A stretch of 64,000 bases of DNA from Burkholderia sp. S171 (GTDB taxonomy: Bacteria > Pseudomonadota > Gammaproteobacteria > Burkholderiales > Burkholderiaceae), in contig NZ_LMUF01000038.1 in the NCBI RefSeq assembly GCF_009766085.1, forward strand, positions 62,001-126,000, written 5' to 3'. The stretch's first letter is position 1. Every line of letters starts with the position of its first letter. The translations under genes and the position numbers were made by a program. Below the pieces are notes generated by a model. It saw only the letters and a list, made by a program, of their open reading frames with translations. It searched no databases and was not told the DNA's origin. Positions 25,753-34,389 of the stretch are shown piece after piece.

Positions 25753-27042
25753 ATGCAAAGTTCCGATTCGCCGGCAGACCACGCGTTGCTAAATCGCGTG
25801 TTCTGGCGGGTAATGCCCATCGTCATGCTGATGTACATGGTCGCGGTCATCGACCGGCAGAACGTCGGCTTCGCCAAGCTGCAAATGGTGCATGCGCTCG
25901 GCATGAGTGAAATGGCGTATGGCCTCGCCTCGTCGCTATTCTTTATCGGCTATCTCGTCTTCGAGGTGCCGAGCGCACTTGCGGTCCACCGCTTTGGCGC
26001 GAGGGTATGGTTTGCGCGCATCGTGCTCACGTGGGGATTGCTCACGATCCTGCTCGGCTTCTGCGTATCGGGCTCGATGTTTACCGCCATGCGCTTTCTC
26101 CTGGGGTCCGCCGAGGCCGGACTGTATCCGGGTCTCATCTATTACCTGACGCTGTGGTTTCCGCGGAGCTATCAGGTCCGCGCGCTAGGCGTGCTGACGC
26201 TCGGAAGCGCGATCGGCAACATGGCTGGCTCCATCATGGGCGGCCTGTTTCTCGACATCAATGGCTGGCTTGGTTTCGCAGGCTGGCAATGGGTGTTTAT
26301 CGCCACCGGCATTCCCGCCCTGATCGTCACCGCGTTGATATGGATTTATCTGCCGGACACACCAGGGCGCGCCGGCTTCTTGACGAGCCCGGAGAAAACC
26401 CGCCTCCTCGCCGCGATCGAACGTGAACGCATCCCTGTTACCGGGCATGCAAGTATCTGGTCCGCCCTTGTCGACCCGCGCACGTTGCTGTTTTCCTTCG
26501 CCTACGTGCTCATCCTGACTTCCCTGTACGGCGTGATCTATTGGCTGCCGACGGTCATCAAAGGTTTCGGCGCGACGGGTTCGCTCAATGGTTTGCTCAA
26601 TGCGATTCCCTGGGGCATCGCCACGGTCATGCTGTTGATCCTGCCGCGGCGCTTGCGCGACGAACAGGAGGTACTGCTGACCATGGCAGCAATCGCCGCG
26701 CTCGGCGTGGTGTGTTTCCTTGTCAGCATCAGCGCGGATTCCGTCATGGTGCGCTTCATTGCGCTGGCCATCGGCACACCCTGCATCTCGCTTGTCCTGC
26801 CCTGTTTCTGGTCGATTCCGCCGCGATATTTCAATGGTGCACAAGCGGCGGCAAGCGTTGCGGCAATCAGCAGCTTCGGCAACATTGGCGGTTTTCTCGC
26901 CCAAAACATCATGCCCTGGGTCGCTAAACAGGCCGGCACTCCCGGCGCCGCGATGTACGTCCCGGCCGCATGCCTCGTTGTGCTGGCGATCGGCGCGATC
27001 CGTTTTCGCACCCGGCGGACGGCGCTCCCCGCTAAAGCCTGA
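25753..27042 (+). CDS. MFS transporter, ACS family (module A)
   Basis: A 429-residue, 12-helix importer of the ACS family. Diagnostic runs are AVIDRQNVGFAKLQMVHALG, then GYLVFEVPSALAVHRFGARV and GLYPGLIYYLTLWFPRSYQV. ATG 25753 is preferred (AGGAG upstream); the longer start at 25717 adds basic residues. It is closely similar throughout to the MFS at 41231 (both contain AYGLASSLFFIGYL and LTSLYG-IYWLPTVIKGFG), so the two are paralogues in neighbouring modules. It probably imports an organic acid, with the porin downstream providing outer-membrane entry. Confidence 0.9.
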   Translation: MQSSDSPADHALLNRVFWRVMPIVMLMYMVAVIDRQNVGFAKLQMVHALGMSEMAYGLASSLFFIGYLVFEVPSALAVHRFGARVWFARIVLTWGLLTILLGFCVSGSMFTAMRFLLGSAEAGLYPGLIYYLTLWFPRSYQVRALGVLTLGSAIGNMAGSIMGGLFLDINGWLGFAGWQWVFIATGIPALIVTALIWIYLPDTPGRAGFLTSPEKTRLLAAIERERIPVTGHASIWSALVDPRTLLFSFAYVLILTSLYGVIYWLPTVIKGFGATGSLNGLLNAIPWGIATVMLLILPRRLRDEQEVLLTMAAIAALGVVCFLVSISADSVMVRFIALAIGTPCISLVLPCFWSIPPRYFNGAQAAASVAAISSFGNIGGFLAQNIMPWVAKQAGTPGAAMYVPAACLVVLAIGAIRFRTRRTALPAKA

Positions 27043-27090
27043 CGCCGCCCGGTTCACTCGTCCGGCCTGACCATTCGTTTTTCGATCAAG

Positions 27091-27111
27091 GCGCCGCGAA
27101 TTTCGCGGCGC
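27091..27111. repeat. Perfect GC-rich palindrome
   Basis: A 10-nt arm (GCGCCGCGAA) is repeated inverted around one T, just after the MFS gene and before the porin promoter region. No T-tract follows on either strand. It could form a strong hairpin that limits read-through or protects the mRNA end. Confidence 0.45.
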
Positions 27112-27197
27112 GTGGATAGTGACATCGGCTTTACTTCAATGCATCTTTTTTAATTTATTTAGTCATTCTAAGAAATATAAAAAACCGGAGACCCTTG

Positions 27198-28382
27198 ATG
27201 AAGAAAATACTCGTTGCTACGCTCGCCTCTGCCTTTGCAAGTGGCGCATTCGCTCAAAGCAGCGTCACGTTGTACGGAATTGTCGATGCGGGCATTCTCA
27301 TCAACACGAACGCGGGAGGCAAACCGCTAACGGCGCTTACAGGGGGTAACCAGAGCGCGAATCGCTTTGGCTTTTCGGGCACGGAAGACCTTGGTGGCGG
27401 GCTGAAGGCCATCTTCACAATGGAGAACGGGTTTAATCTCGCCAACGGCACGATGTCGAGCGGACTCGAATTTGCCCGTCAGGCCTTTGTCGGACTGAGC
27501 GGGCCATTCGGCACGATCAGTCTGGGACGCCAGTATCTGACGCTGACCGCGTTCCTCACGCCGTTCGAAGCGGGCGCGGACTGGGCGGCGCGCGGATCGG
27601 GCTACGGCTATCACCCTGGCGGCCTGGACGATGTGGACGGCTCCGAGCGCGCCAACAACGCAATCAAATTCACCAGCAATTCCTATCGCGGCTTGCGCGT
27701 GGGCGCCACCTACAGCTTCGGCGGCGTAGCCGGCGCGGTGACGCAGAACGAGTTGCTCTCCGCGGGTTTGGCGTACAACAATGGCCCGTTTGCTTTTGCC
27801 GCGGCCTACCTGTTCGTCAAGGCCCCGAACTTTTCGTTGTTCGGCAATAACGGCACCAGCAATGCACCTACGAGCGCGAGTGCCATCAACATCACCAGTC
27901 CCGTGTTCAGAGGCTATGCATCGGCGGCCTCCCAGCAGGAATTTGGCGCGGGTGCGTCGTACACCATCGGCCGGGCAACGGTCGGCGGAATATTTACCAG
28001 CACGCAATTCAAGGACATCGGCGGCACGGTCATCAACGGTGCGAAGCCGGCTACGGCCATCGCCGGTTCATCGCCCACCTTCAATACCGCCGAAATCAAT
28101 CTCAAGTACCAGCTCACCCCGTCCTTTCTGCTTGGCGTGATGTACGCGTACACCCGGGCAAGCTCGTATGCCGGGGAGAGCGGCGCGAGCTACCAGCAGC
28201 TCAGTCTCGGCGCTGATTACTTCTTGTCGAAGCGGACCGACCTGTATCTCGTCGGGCTCCACGAAAAGGCCGCAGGCATTGATTCGACCGGCAAACCCGC
28301 CGTCGCCGCCATGACGTTCGCGACCCCCTCTACGAGCAACGAGCAAACCGTGCTGACGTTCGGCATGCGCCATACGTTCTAA
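27198..28382 (+). CDS. Gram-negative porin, OmpC type (module A)
   Basis: A 394-residue outer-membrane porin. The signal peptide MKKILVATLASAFASGAFA is followed by the Burkholderiales hallmark QSSVTLYGIVDAGI. Internal landmarks are ANRFGFSGTEDLGGGLKAIF and the loop region YGYHPGGLDDVDGSERANNA. It ends in an aromatic residue after MRHTF, as expected for beta-barrel assembly. ATG 27198 has GGAG 8 nt before it. It is strongly similar to the porin at 39684. It follows the MFS by 155 bp with a palindrome between, and probably has its own promoter. Confidence 0.93.
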   Translation: MKKILVATLASAFASGAFAQSSVTLYGIVDAGILINTNAGGKPLTALTGGNQSANRFGFSGTEDLGGGLKAIFTMENGFNLANGTMSSGLEFARQAFVGLSGPFGTISLGRQYLTLTAFLTPFEAGADWAARGSGYGYHPGGLDDVDGSERANNAIKFTSNSYRGLRVGATYSFGGVAGAVTQNELLSAGLAYNNGPFAFAAAYLFVKAPNFSLFGNNGTSNAPTSASAINITSPVFRGYASAASQQEFGAGASYTIGRATVGGIFTSTQFKDIGGTVINGAKPATAIAGSSPTFNTAEINLKYQLTPSFLLGVMYAYTRASSYAGESGASYQQLSLGADYFLSKRTDLYLVGLHEKAAGIDSTGKPAVAAMTFATPSTSNEQTVLTFGMRHTF

Positions 28383-28417
28383 CGGGAAAAAGAAGGTTAC
28401 CGAAGCACTAAAGCGCC

Positions 28418-28446
28418 TTGACACCGCATCGGCCGATGTCTAGTAT
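28418..28446 (+). promoter_or_regulatory. Near-consensus sigma-70 promoter for the cupin-aldolase operon
   Basis: TTGACA (28418-28423), a 17-bp spacer and TAGTAT (28441-28446) lie about 110 bp before the cupin start. A perfect 12-bp palindrome, CATCGGCCGATG (28427-28438), occupies the spacer and could be a repressor site. Confidence 0.7.
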
Positions 28447-28468
28447 TGTTTCTACAAACGAAATACGA

Positions 28469-28483
28469 TTCTTTTGAAAAGAA
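28469..28483. promoter_or_regulatory. Perfect 15-bp palindrome, probable operator
   Basis: TTCTTTT and AAAAGAA flank one G, 22 nt after the -10 box. IclR-family operators are often short AT-rich palindromes in this position, and an IclR gene lies in the same operon. Confidence 0.5.
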
Positions 28484-28556
28484 CTTAAAAGATCATCGGA
28501 AAGCGACGAGACGGGTCGCTTCCGACCGCCCCCAACAGAATGGAGAGACAGCCAGA

Positions 28557-28952
28557 ATGACAACTCAAGACTTGCTGCATAACTGGAATGACCTGCCCCG
28601 TGAAGTCGTTCGGAAGGGAGTCGAGCGGGTTGGCTTCCGCGGCGACAACGCCATGTGCGTGATGAACTGGCTGACGCCCGGCATGACGGTTTTTCCGCAT
28701 AGCCATACTTTCGAACAGCTCGTCATCATCGTGCAGGGCCGGGTGCGGTTTCACCTCGGCGACGAGGTGGTGGAAGGCGGCCCGGGCACCATGATTCGCA
28801 TCCCGCCGCATGTCATGCACTACGCAGAACCGGTTGGCGACGAGGTCGTGCTCAACCTGGACGTATTTGCACCGCTGCGTGAGGACTACCGGCATCTGGT
28901 GGAATATCAAGCCGCGGAATTCGAACCACAACGCGCAAGCACAGGTGTTTGA
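28557..28952 (+). CDS. Cupin domain protein (module A)
   Basis: A 131-residue single-domain cupin. The metal site is intact: FPHSHTFEQ gives His-x-His and Glu of motif 1, and IPPHVMHYAEP gives the His of motif 2. ATG 28557 is preferred over the longer frame from 28446, which begins within the promoter. The gene is first in the operon and its stop is directly followed by the aldolase ATG. Its whole length resembles the second half of the 286-residue cupin at 37087 (shared SHxFEQ, and DVF.P.R.D near the end). It could be an isomerase, lyase or small dioxygenase; the reaction is unknown. Confidence 0.82.
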   Translation: MTTQDLLHNWNDLPREVVRKGVERVGFRGDNAMCVMNWLTPGMTVFPHSHTFEQLVIIVQGRVRFHLGDEVVEGGPGTMIRIPPHVMHYAEPVGDEVVLNLDVFAPLREDYRHLVEYQAAEFEPQRASTGV

Positions 28953-29726
28953 ATGAGCCAGCATTTCGCGGCCCGACTGCGGGACCGGCAATTATTAGGC
29001 GGCACGTTCATCAAGACGCCGCAGTCGCATCACGGGGAGATCGCCGGTCTCGCGGGGCTTGATTTCGTGGTGTTCGACAGCGAACACGCGCCCTTTTCCG
29101 CCGCCCAACTCGATCATTGCCTGCTCGGCGCACGCGCCGCGGGCATTGCATCGCTGGTGCGCCTCCGTCAATCAAGCCCTTCTGACGTGTTGCAGGCACT
29201 CGATATGGGCGCTACCGGCGTACTGGTGCCGCACGTCACTTCCGCCCGGCAGGCGCGTGAGATTGTCGCGAGCGCGCGTTACCGGGACGGGTTGCGCGGC
29301 TTCAGCAACTCGCCGCGCGCCGGTGCCTACGGTGGCCATTCGATGCTCCAACACATCGAGCGCAGCGATAGTGAAACCGCTGTGCTCTGCCAGATCGAAG
29401 ACCGCGAAGCCGTCGAGGCAATCGACGAGATCGCGGGCGTGGCGGGCATCGACTGCCTCTTCATCGGCCGCGCGGATCTCTCGGTGTCGTATCGATTGTT
29501 CGACGTCGATCATCCCGAGGTCGAACGTGCAATTCAGCGCGTGGCATCGGCTGGGCGCTCGGCATGCGTGCCGGTTGGCATGTTCGTCGCCGATACCGCG
29601 GCGATGGCCCGTTATGCCGCCCTCGGCGTCACGCTGTTCGTGATCGGATCAGACCAGAGCCTCTTGCGCAGCGGCTTCAGCAAACTCAGCCAGAGCGTTG
29701 CCGAACTGCGCAGCCAAATTCAATAG
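28953..29726 (+). CDS. HpcH/HpaI aldolase (module A)
   Basis: A 257-residue class II TIM-barrel aldolase. Such enzymes split 4-hydroxy-2-oxo acids to pyruvate (or an analogue) and an aldehyde. Active-site segments are visible: VVFDSEHAPFS (His), SLVRLRQSS (Arg), VLCQIEDREAVE (metal Glu) and IGRADLSVSY (metal Asp). The start abuts the cupin stop. A paralogue lies at 42578 in module B. The product presumably enters central metabolism; the aldehyde partner is unknown. Confidence 0.9.
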   Translation: MSQHFAARLRDRQLLGGTFIKTPQSHHGEIAGLAGLDFVVFDSEHAPFSAAQLDHCLLGARAAGIASLVRLRQSSPSDVLQALDMGATGVLVPHVTSARQAREIVASARYRDGLRGFSNSPRAGAYGGHSMLQHIERSDSETAVLCQIEDREAVEAIDEIAGVAGIDCLFIGRADLSVSYRLFDVDHPEVERAIQRVASAGRSACVPVGMFVADTAAMARYAALGVTLFVIGSDQSLLRSGFSKLSQSVAELRSQIQ

Positions 29727-29760
29727 CCGTTACGACGTGCTCAACCAGACGGAAAATCTC

Positions 29761-30708
29761 ATGTCCACACTAGACGACACCCGCACCACGCGCGATCCGG
29801 CCTATATCGGCAGCCTGCTGCGCGGCACGATCGACCTGCATTGTCATAGCGGCCCCTCAGTCATGCCGCGTTACCTGGACCACATCGAAGCAATGCGCGA
29901 AGCGTCATCGGCGGGCCTGCGCGCGGTGCTGCTCAAGGATCACTACTACTCGGCAACGCCCGTTACGGCGCTGCTGAACAAGCACTTCGCGGATCTCGGC
30001 GTGCTGATGCTCTCTGGCGTTCCTCTGAACAACACGGTCGGCGGCATCAATGTTCACGCGGTCGAGCACGGCATCAAGCTGGGCGCGCGGCTTGTGTGGA
30101 TGCCCACGTTCTCGTCGGCGAACCACATCAACCATCACAAGCAAGACGCGCATTTCGACCAGAAATTCCCGCAGACCACGCAGAAGATGCTTGCTCCCAT
30201 TCCGCTCTCGGTGCTCGACGGCGACGGCAAGCTCAAGGAGGAAGTCAAGGCGATCCTCGATCTCATCGCGGATGCGGACATTGTTCTCTCAGCCGGGCAC
30301 CTGAACATAACTGAAATCTGGCCGCTCTTCGAAGAAGCGCGCAAACGCGGCGTGAAGCGGCTGCTCGTGAATCATCCGACCTATGTGGTGGACGCGACAC
30401 TCGACGACATGCGCCAGCTCGCAAAAGAAGGCGTGTACATGGAGCATTCCATGTGCATGTGGGTACCGGGCTCGAAGTTCCGCTTCTATGATCCAGAGTT
30501 CCTGCGCGACGTCATCGAAGCGGGCACAGTCGATCTCACCATTCTCGGCTCCGACCTCGGTCAGAAGGGCAACCCGACAATCGTCGAGGGCTTTCGCAGC
30601 GTGATCGAAACCGCGCTCGACATTGGGTATAGTGAAGCGGACATCCGGAAGATGACCTCCACGAATGCGGCGCGATTGATGAACATTGAACTGCCCGCGT
30701 CCCGCTGA
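29761..30708 (+). CDS. DUF6282-like TIM-barrel metal-dependent hydrolase
   Basis: A 315-residue protein that looks like an amidohydrolase-type barrel. The N-terminal metal motif is TIDLHCHSGPSVMPRYLDHI, with LLKDHYYSATPV, LSAGHLNITE and LVNHPTYVV giving further candidate ligands. A late LGSDLGQKGNPT carries the expected Asp. I associate it with the DUF6282 family, whose reaction is not known to me. It is the third gene of the cupin-aldolase operon, 34 bp after the aldolase. It may open a lactone or ring before aldol cleavage. ATG 29761 gives the best N-terminus. Confidence 0.75.
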   Translation: MSTLDDTRTTRDPAYIGSLLRGTIDLHCHSGPSVMPRYLDHIEAMREASSAGLRAVLLKDHYYSATPVTALLNKHFADLGVLMLSGVPLNNTVGGINVHAVEHGIKLGARLVWMPTFSSANHINHHKQDAHFDQKFPQTTQKMLAPIPLSVLDGDGKLKEEVKAILDLIADADIVLSAGHLNITEIWPLFEEARKRGVKRLLVNHPTYVVDATLDDMRQLAKEGVYMEHSMCMWVPGSKFRFYDPEFLRDVIEAGTVDLTILGSDLGQKGNPTIVEGFRSVIETALDIGYSEADIRKMTSTNAARLMNIELPASR

Positions 30709-30751
30709 GCATCCCCCGCCAACCATCACGAAAACGGCACAGGAGATCGAG

Positions 30752-31666
30752 TTGCCCAAGAGTCTGCCCCGTCCCAGGAATGCCGTATTGCCTTCAGAGC
30801 CGGCTATCGAGGCCAGCAATACCACGCCGATCGACAAGAGCGGCCCCGCGCTGCTCGAATCGGTGGCCATCGTGTTCAGGCTGCTCGACGAGCTGTCGGC
30901 GGCACGCCGGCCGCTCGGCGTCACCGAGCTTGCGGATATCGTCGATGAGCCGAAGCCACGTGTGTACCGACATCTGGCGTCGATGCGGCAAATGGGCGCC
31001 GTCGAACAGGACCCTTCGACCGAGAAATACCGGCTGGGGGCGAAGCTCGTTATTTACGGCACAGCCGCCAGCGAGCAGTTCGACTTGCGCGCCATCGCCG
31101 ATCCGTATCTGACGAAGTTGCGCGACACACTCGGTCAAAGCGCGGTGCTGTCGGTCGTCACGCACGATTCGGCACTGGTTGTCGCGGCGGTCGACTCGAA
31201 CAACGGCGTGTGCATCACGGTCAAGCCGGGCAACCGGGTGCCGGCGCACTGCTCCGCCCAGGGACGGCTCGTGCTGGCGTTCCTGCCGCCAGAGGACCAG
31301 CAGCGCATCTTGCGCCGCAAGCTGCAAAGGTTCACGGCCCGCTCGATCACGGACCCGGTGGTGCTGGCGAGGCGCCTCGAAGCCGTGCGTGCGCAACTGT
31401 ACGAAGATGCGAACGGTGAAATGATCGACGGCATCAACGTGCTGAGCGCGCCGATCTTTCGCGACAACGACGTGATGGTCGGCGCAATTGGCATTATCGG
31501 TCCCACGCACGACGTGCCGTCGCCGCCGCCGCCGGCCTTGCTTGAACACGTGCAGCAGGCCGCCGCCGAATTGAGCGAGCGGCTTAACTGCGACAAATAT
31601 CGTCGCGCCGGTCTGCCGTCGACCGTGGGTGACCAGACAAAAGCATTAGCAGGAAATCACCGATGA
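30752..31666 (+). CDS. IclR-family transcriptional regulator (module A)
   Basis: A 304-residue IclR regulator. The winged HTH is AIVFRLLDELSAARRPLGVT then ELADIVDEPKPRVYRHLASM. The effector-binding domain includes AHCSAQGRLVLAFLPPEDQQ and VLSAPIFRDNDVMVGAIGII. The start is taken as TTG 30752, with AGGAG 8 nt upstream; an earlier TTG at 30686 overlaps the previous gene. It sits within the operon it probably controls and overlaps the next gene by ATGA. The palindromes at 28427 and 28469 are candidate sites. Confidence 0.87.
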   Translation: MPKSLPRPRNAVLPSEPAIEASNTTPIDKSGPALLESVAIVFRLLDELSAARRPLGVTELADIVDEPKPRVYRHLASMRQMGAVEQDPSTEKYRLGAKLVIYGTAASEQFDLRAIADPYLTKLRDTLGQSAVLSVVTHDSALVVAAVDSNNGVCITVKPGNRVPAHCSAQGRLVLAFLPPEDQQRILRRKLQRFTARSITDPVVLARRLEAVRAQLYEDANGEMIDGINVLSAPIFRDNDVMVGAIGIIGPTHDVPSPPPPALLEHVQQAAAELSERLNCDKYRRAGLPSTVGDQTKALAGNHR

Positions 31667-32712
31667 CCTCCCTGACCACCCGGATCGGGTCGATCGTGCT
31701 GAAAAACCCGGTGATCTGCGGATCGGGCGAGCACACCATGACGGCCGCCGGCATCCGCGCCGCACTCGAGGCTGGCGCGGCCGCCGTGGTGGCGAAATCG
31801 ACCAATGAATCGAACGCTGCCAAAGCTCAGCTCGACAAGACCGATTACGCGCTCTTCGACAGCAACTGGACGCGCTTGCCCTGGAATTTCCAGCCGCCCG
31901 CCGATGCGTCGCTCTTCTGCCGCTCGGGTCTCGTGCAGAGCGAATTCGAGCCGTGGCTCGACCAGCTCGCGGCATTGGATAAAGAAGCTGCCGAGCGTAA
32001 CGCCTACGTGATCCCCAGCCTGATTCTCGCCGACCTGGATCGCTGCGTTGAACAGGCGCAGCGGATCGAAGCGCGTGGGCTGCGTGTCCTCGAGCTGAAC
32101 ATCGGCGCGCCGCATGGCGAAGAGGCCGCAAAGGGCGCCATCGTTCTCGAACGCGATGTCGAACGTATCGAAATAATCGTGGCCCGCGTACGTGCCGCGA
32201 TCCGCCTGCCGCTGTGGATCAAACTGACGGGTCAAAGCGAGAACGTCGTTGCACTCGCGGATGCCGCGAGACGGGGCAGCGCGGACGCGGTCGTGATGAT
32301 GGGGCGCTTCATGGGCTTCCTGCCCGACCTCGATACCGGCGCGCCTGTGCTGGGCACATCGGCGGCTATCGGCGGCGGCTGGGCATTGCCGCTGACGGCG
32401 CGTTGGCTGATGCTCACACGCAAGAAGCTGGGCACGTCGTTCCCCTTGCTCGCCACGAACGGCGCCCGCAATGGCCTCGATGTCGCGCGATTTCTGCTGT
32501 CGGGCGCGGCTGCGACTGAAATGACCTCGGCCGTTTTCACGCGTGGTTATCGCGTGCTCACAGAGGCGATCGAAGAACTGGATGGATACGTAAAACAACG
32601 CGGAAAATCGGTGGAAGAACTGCTGGGTTCGGCCGCCGACCGCGTCGAAACCTATCAGGAACAGAATGACCGGCCGCAGTATTGGCAGGAATTCGCGCCG
32701 CCTGCTGGATAG
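31663..32712 (+). CDS. Dihydroorotate dehydrogenase-like flavoprotein
   Basis: A 349-residue FMN-binding TIM barrel of the DHOD/dihydropyrimidine dehydrogenase type. Visible are IVLKNPVICGSGEHTMTAAG, AAVVAKSTNESNAAK (the family's FMN/Lys segment), VLELNIGAPHGEE and LWIKLTGQS. The C-terminal half reads SFPLLATNGARNGLDVARFL. The length and lack of pyrimidine genes nearby argue against a housekeeping role. It overlaps the IclR gene by ATGA. It may reduce or oxidise an unsaturated ring or acid in this pathway; the substrate is unknown. Confidence 0.8.
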   Translation: MTSLTTRIGSIVLKNPVICGSGEHTMTAAGIRAALEAGAAAVVAKSTNESNAAKAQLDKTDYALFDSNWTRLPWNFQPPADASLFCRSGLVQSEFEPWLDQLAALDKEAAERNAYVIPSLILADLDRCVEQAQRIEARGLRVLELNIGAPHGEEAAKGAIVLERDVERIEIIVARVRAAIRLPLWIKLTGQSENVVALADAARRGSADAVVMMGRFMGFLPDLDTGAPVLGTSAAIGGGWALPLTARWLMLTRKKLGTSFPLLATNGARNGLDVARFLLSGAAATEMTSAVFTRGYRVLTEAIEELDGYVKQRGKSVEELLGSAADRVETYQEQNDRPQYWQEFAPPAG

Positions 32713-32963
32713 CCTGCCCGGGCGCAGGAAACCTGCTGTCGTTTGCGGCCGTAGCTGATTCAAACGCATCAGGTTGCTTCACCCGGCCTTAAGTCGTTGC
32801 AACCCCGCTGCATCTATTGAATACGCCCAAGCCCGCGTCCGATCTGTCGAACGCGGCGGGACACCCCTGCCCGTCATTCATGGCGTGGACAGACCGAACT
32901 CACGATACGAGCCGGCTCGACCGGCCACTCGCACCGCACATCCTGCGTGCGCAAGGAGACATG

Positions 32964-34310
32964 ATGAGATTTCTCACCGCCGCTTCGTTCGACGATCCAG
33001 TCGACGATCGAATCTACAATCGCGTCGCCACGCGTTTGCTGCCGTTCCTGATGCTGCTCTATATCGTTTCGTTTCTCGACAAGATCAATGTCGGGTTTGC
33101 GAAGGCGGGCATGTCGGCGGAACTGGGGCTCAGCAACACCGCGTTTGGCATAGGCGCCGGCATATTCTTTATTGGCTACTGCATCTGCGAAATCCCGAGC
33201 AACCTGGCGTTGCAACGCTTCGGCGCACGCGTGTGGATCGCCCGCATCATGATCGTGTGGGGCGCCATTTCGGTCGCCATGATGTTCGTCACGACCGAGC
33301 GCGAGTTTTTCATTGCGCGTTTCGTGCTCGGTGTCGCCGAAGCGGGATTCTATCCGGGGGTCGTCTTCTATCTGACCTTCTGGTTTCCGGCTCGGCTGCG
33401 TTCGCAGGTTTGCGCATTATTCTTCCTCGGCATATCGCTCTCGGGTGTCGTGGGCGGACCCTTGTCGGGCGGGATTCTGACGATCTTCGAAGGCGTGCAC
33501 GGACTGCACGGCTGGCGTTGGTTATTTCTGCTCGAAGGCCTGCCCGCCGTACTCCTCGGCGTCGTCACGCTGTTCTGGCTCGACGACGGCCCCGCCAAGG
33601 CGAAGTGGCTGCCGGCCGCTGACCGGGAGCGGATTGCCGCCACGCTGGAACAGGAGAATACGAGCCGCGCCGGCGAATCCCAACACCGTTTCGCCGATGC
33701 CTTTCGCAATCGCAACGTGTGGCTGATGACCGCCGTGAACTTTGCGCTGCTGGGTAATACTTATGGCGTGTCGTTCTGGCTGCCGCAGATCGCTCGCGGT
33801 CTCGGCGTGCGCAACCCGATGGCCAACGGACTCGTGACCATGCTGCCGTTTGTCGTCGCTTCGATCGCCATGCTCGTCATCAGCCGCAGCTCGGACCGCC
33901 ACGGTGAACGGCGTTTCCATTTGATTGCGAGTTCTTTCGCATCGGCGGCCGGCCTTGCACTCGCTGCCGTCTCGGCGGGCATGCCGGTGCTTTCGCTGAC
34001 CGGTCTCGCGCTTGCGCTGTCCGGCGCGCTGGGCGGTCTCGCGGTGCTCTGGGCGATCCCCGGCACGTTGCTGAGCGGTACCGCCGCCGGCGCGGCGATC
34101 GCGCTGATGGCGACCGTCGGCAACCTCAGCGGCTACGCAAGTCCCGTGCTGATCGGATGGATCAGTCAGCGCACCGGACATGTCGAAGACGGCCTGCTGG
34201 CGTTGGCCGCTATCACCTGCGCGTTGTCGGTATGCGCGTGGGGCCTGGCTCGCGTCATGGTCGTCGCCAGCCCGGACAGCGAGCCGGCGTTGCTCTCGTC
34301 CCGTCCCTGA
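32964..34310 (+). CDS. MFS transporter, ACS family (second carrier of module A)
   Basis: A 448-residue ACS-type importer. Landmarks are VSFLDKINVGFAKAGMSAEL, GYCICEIPSNLALQRFGARV and AGFYPGVVFYLTFWFPARLR. AAGGAGAC precedes two adjacent ATGs (32961, 32964), and the second has better spacing. The frame is open from 32817 but that part lacks a site. It is less like the other two ACS carriers of the region than they are like each other. It lies 251 bp after the DHOD-like gene, with a small hairpin (32713-32728) after that gene's stop. It is convergent with the fumarase-like genes. Confidence 0.9.
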   Translation: MRFLTAASFDDPVDDRIYNRVATRLLPFLMLLYIVSFLDKINVGFAKAGMSAELGLSNTAFGIGAGIFFIGYCICEIPSNLALQRFGARVWIARIMIVWGAISVAMMFVTTEREFFIARFVLGVAEAGFYPGVVFYLTFWFPARLRSQVCALFFLGISLSGVVGGPLSGGILTIFEGVHGLHGWRWLFLLEGLPAVLLGVVTLFWLDDGPAKAKWLPAADRERIAATLEQENTSRAGESQHRFADAFRNRNVWLMTAVNFALLGNTYGVSFWLPQIARGLGVRNPMANGLVTMLPFVVASIAMLVISRSSDRHGERRFHLIASSFASAAGLALAAVSAGMPVLSLTGLALALSGALGGLAVLWAIPGTLLSGTAAGAAIALMATVGNLSGYASPVLIGWISQRTGHVEDGLLALAAITCALSVCAWGLARVMVVASPDSEPALLSSRP

Positions 34311-34355
34311 ACTGAGTCCGCTCTTCGCTCTTTCGGAGTCCGTTGTAAATTCACT

Positions 34356-34383
34356 CTCGCTGACCATTTGACCGGTCAGCGAG
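34356..34383. terminator. Bidirectional terminator hairpin between convergent genes
   Basis: A perfect 10-bp stem (CTCGCTGACC / GGTCAGCGAG) with an 8-nt loop lies between the convergent MFS and fumarase-beta stops. It has no T-tract but is placed as a shared terminator. Confidence 0.55.
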
Positions 34384-34389
34384 CAACGA

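Noticed and set aside
26185-27057. 290-residue minus-strand frame opposite the MFS transporter
   Set aside because: It mirrors a convincing transporter with membrane motifs; its own sequence is low-complexity and charge-rich.
27091-27111. GC-rich palindrome considered as a standard intrinsic terminator
   Set aside because: No T-tract follows on either strand, so it is listed only as a palindrome.
28953-29726. HpaI aldolase considered as part of a 4-hydroxyphenylacetate meta-cleavage operon
   Set aside because: None of the diagnostic hpaB, C, D, E, F, G or H genes is present in the window, so that pathway name is not supported.
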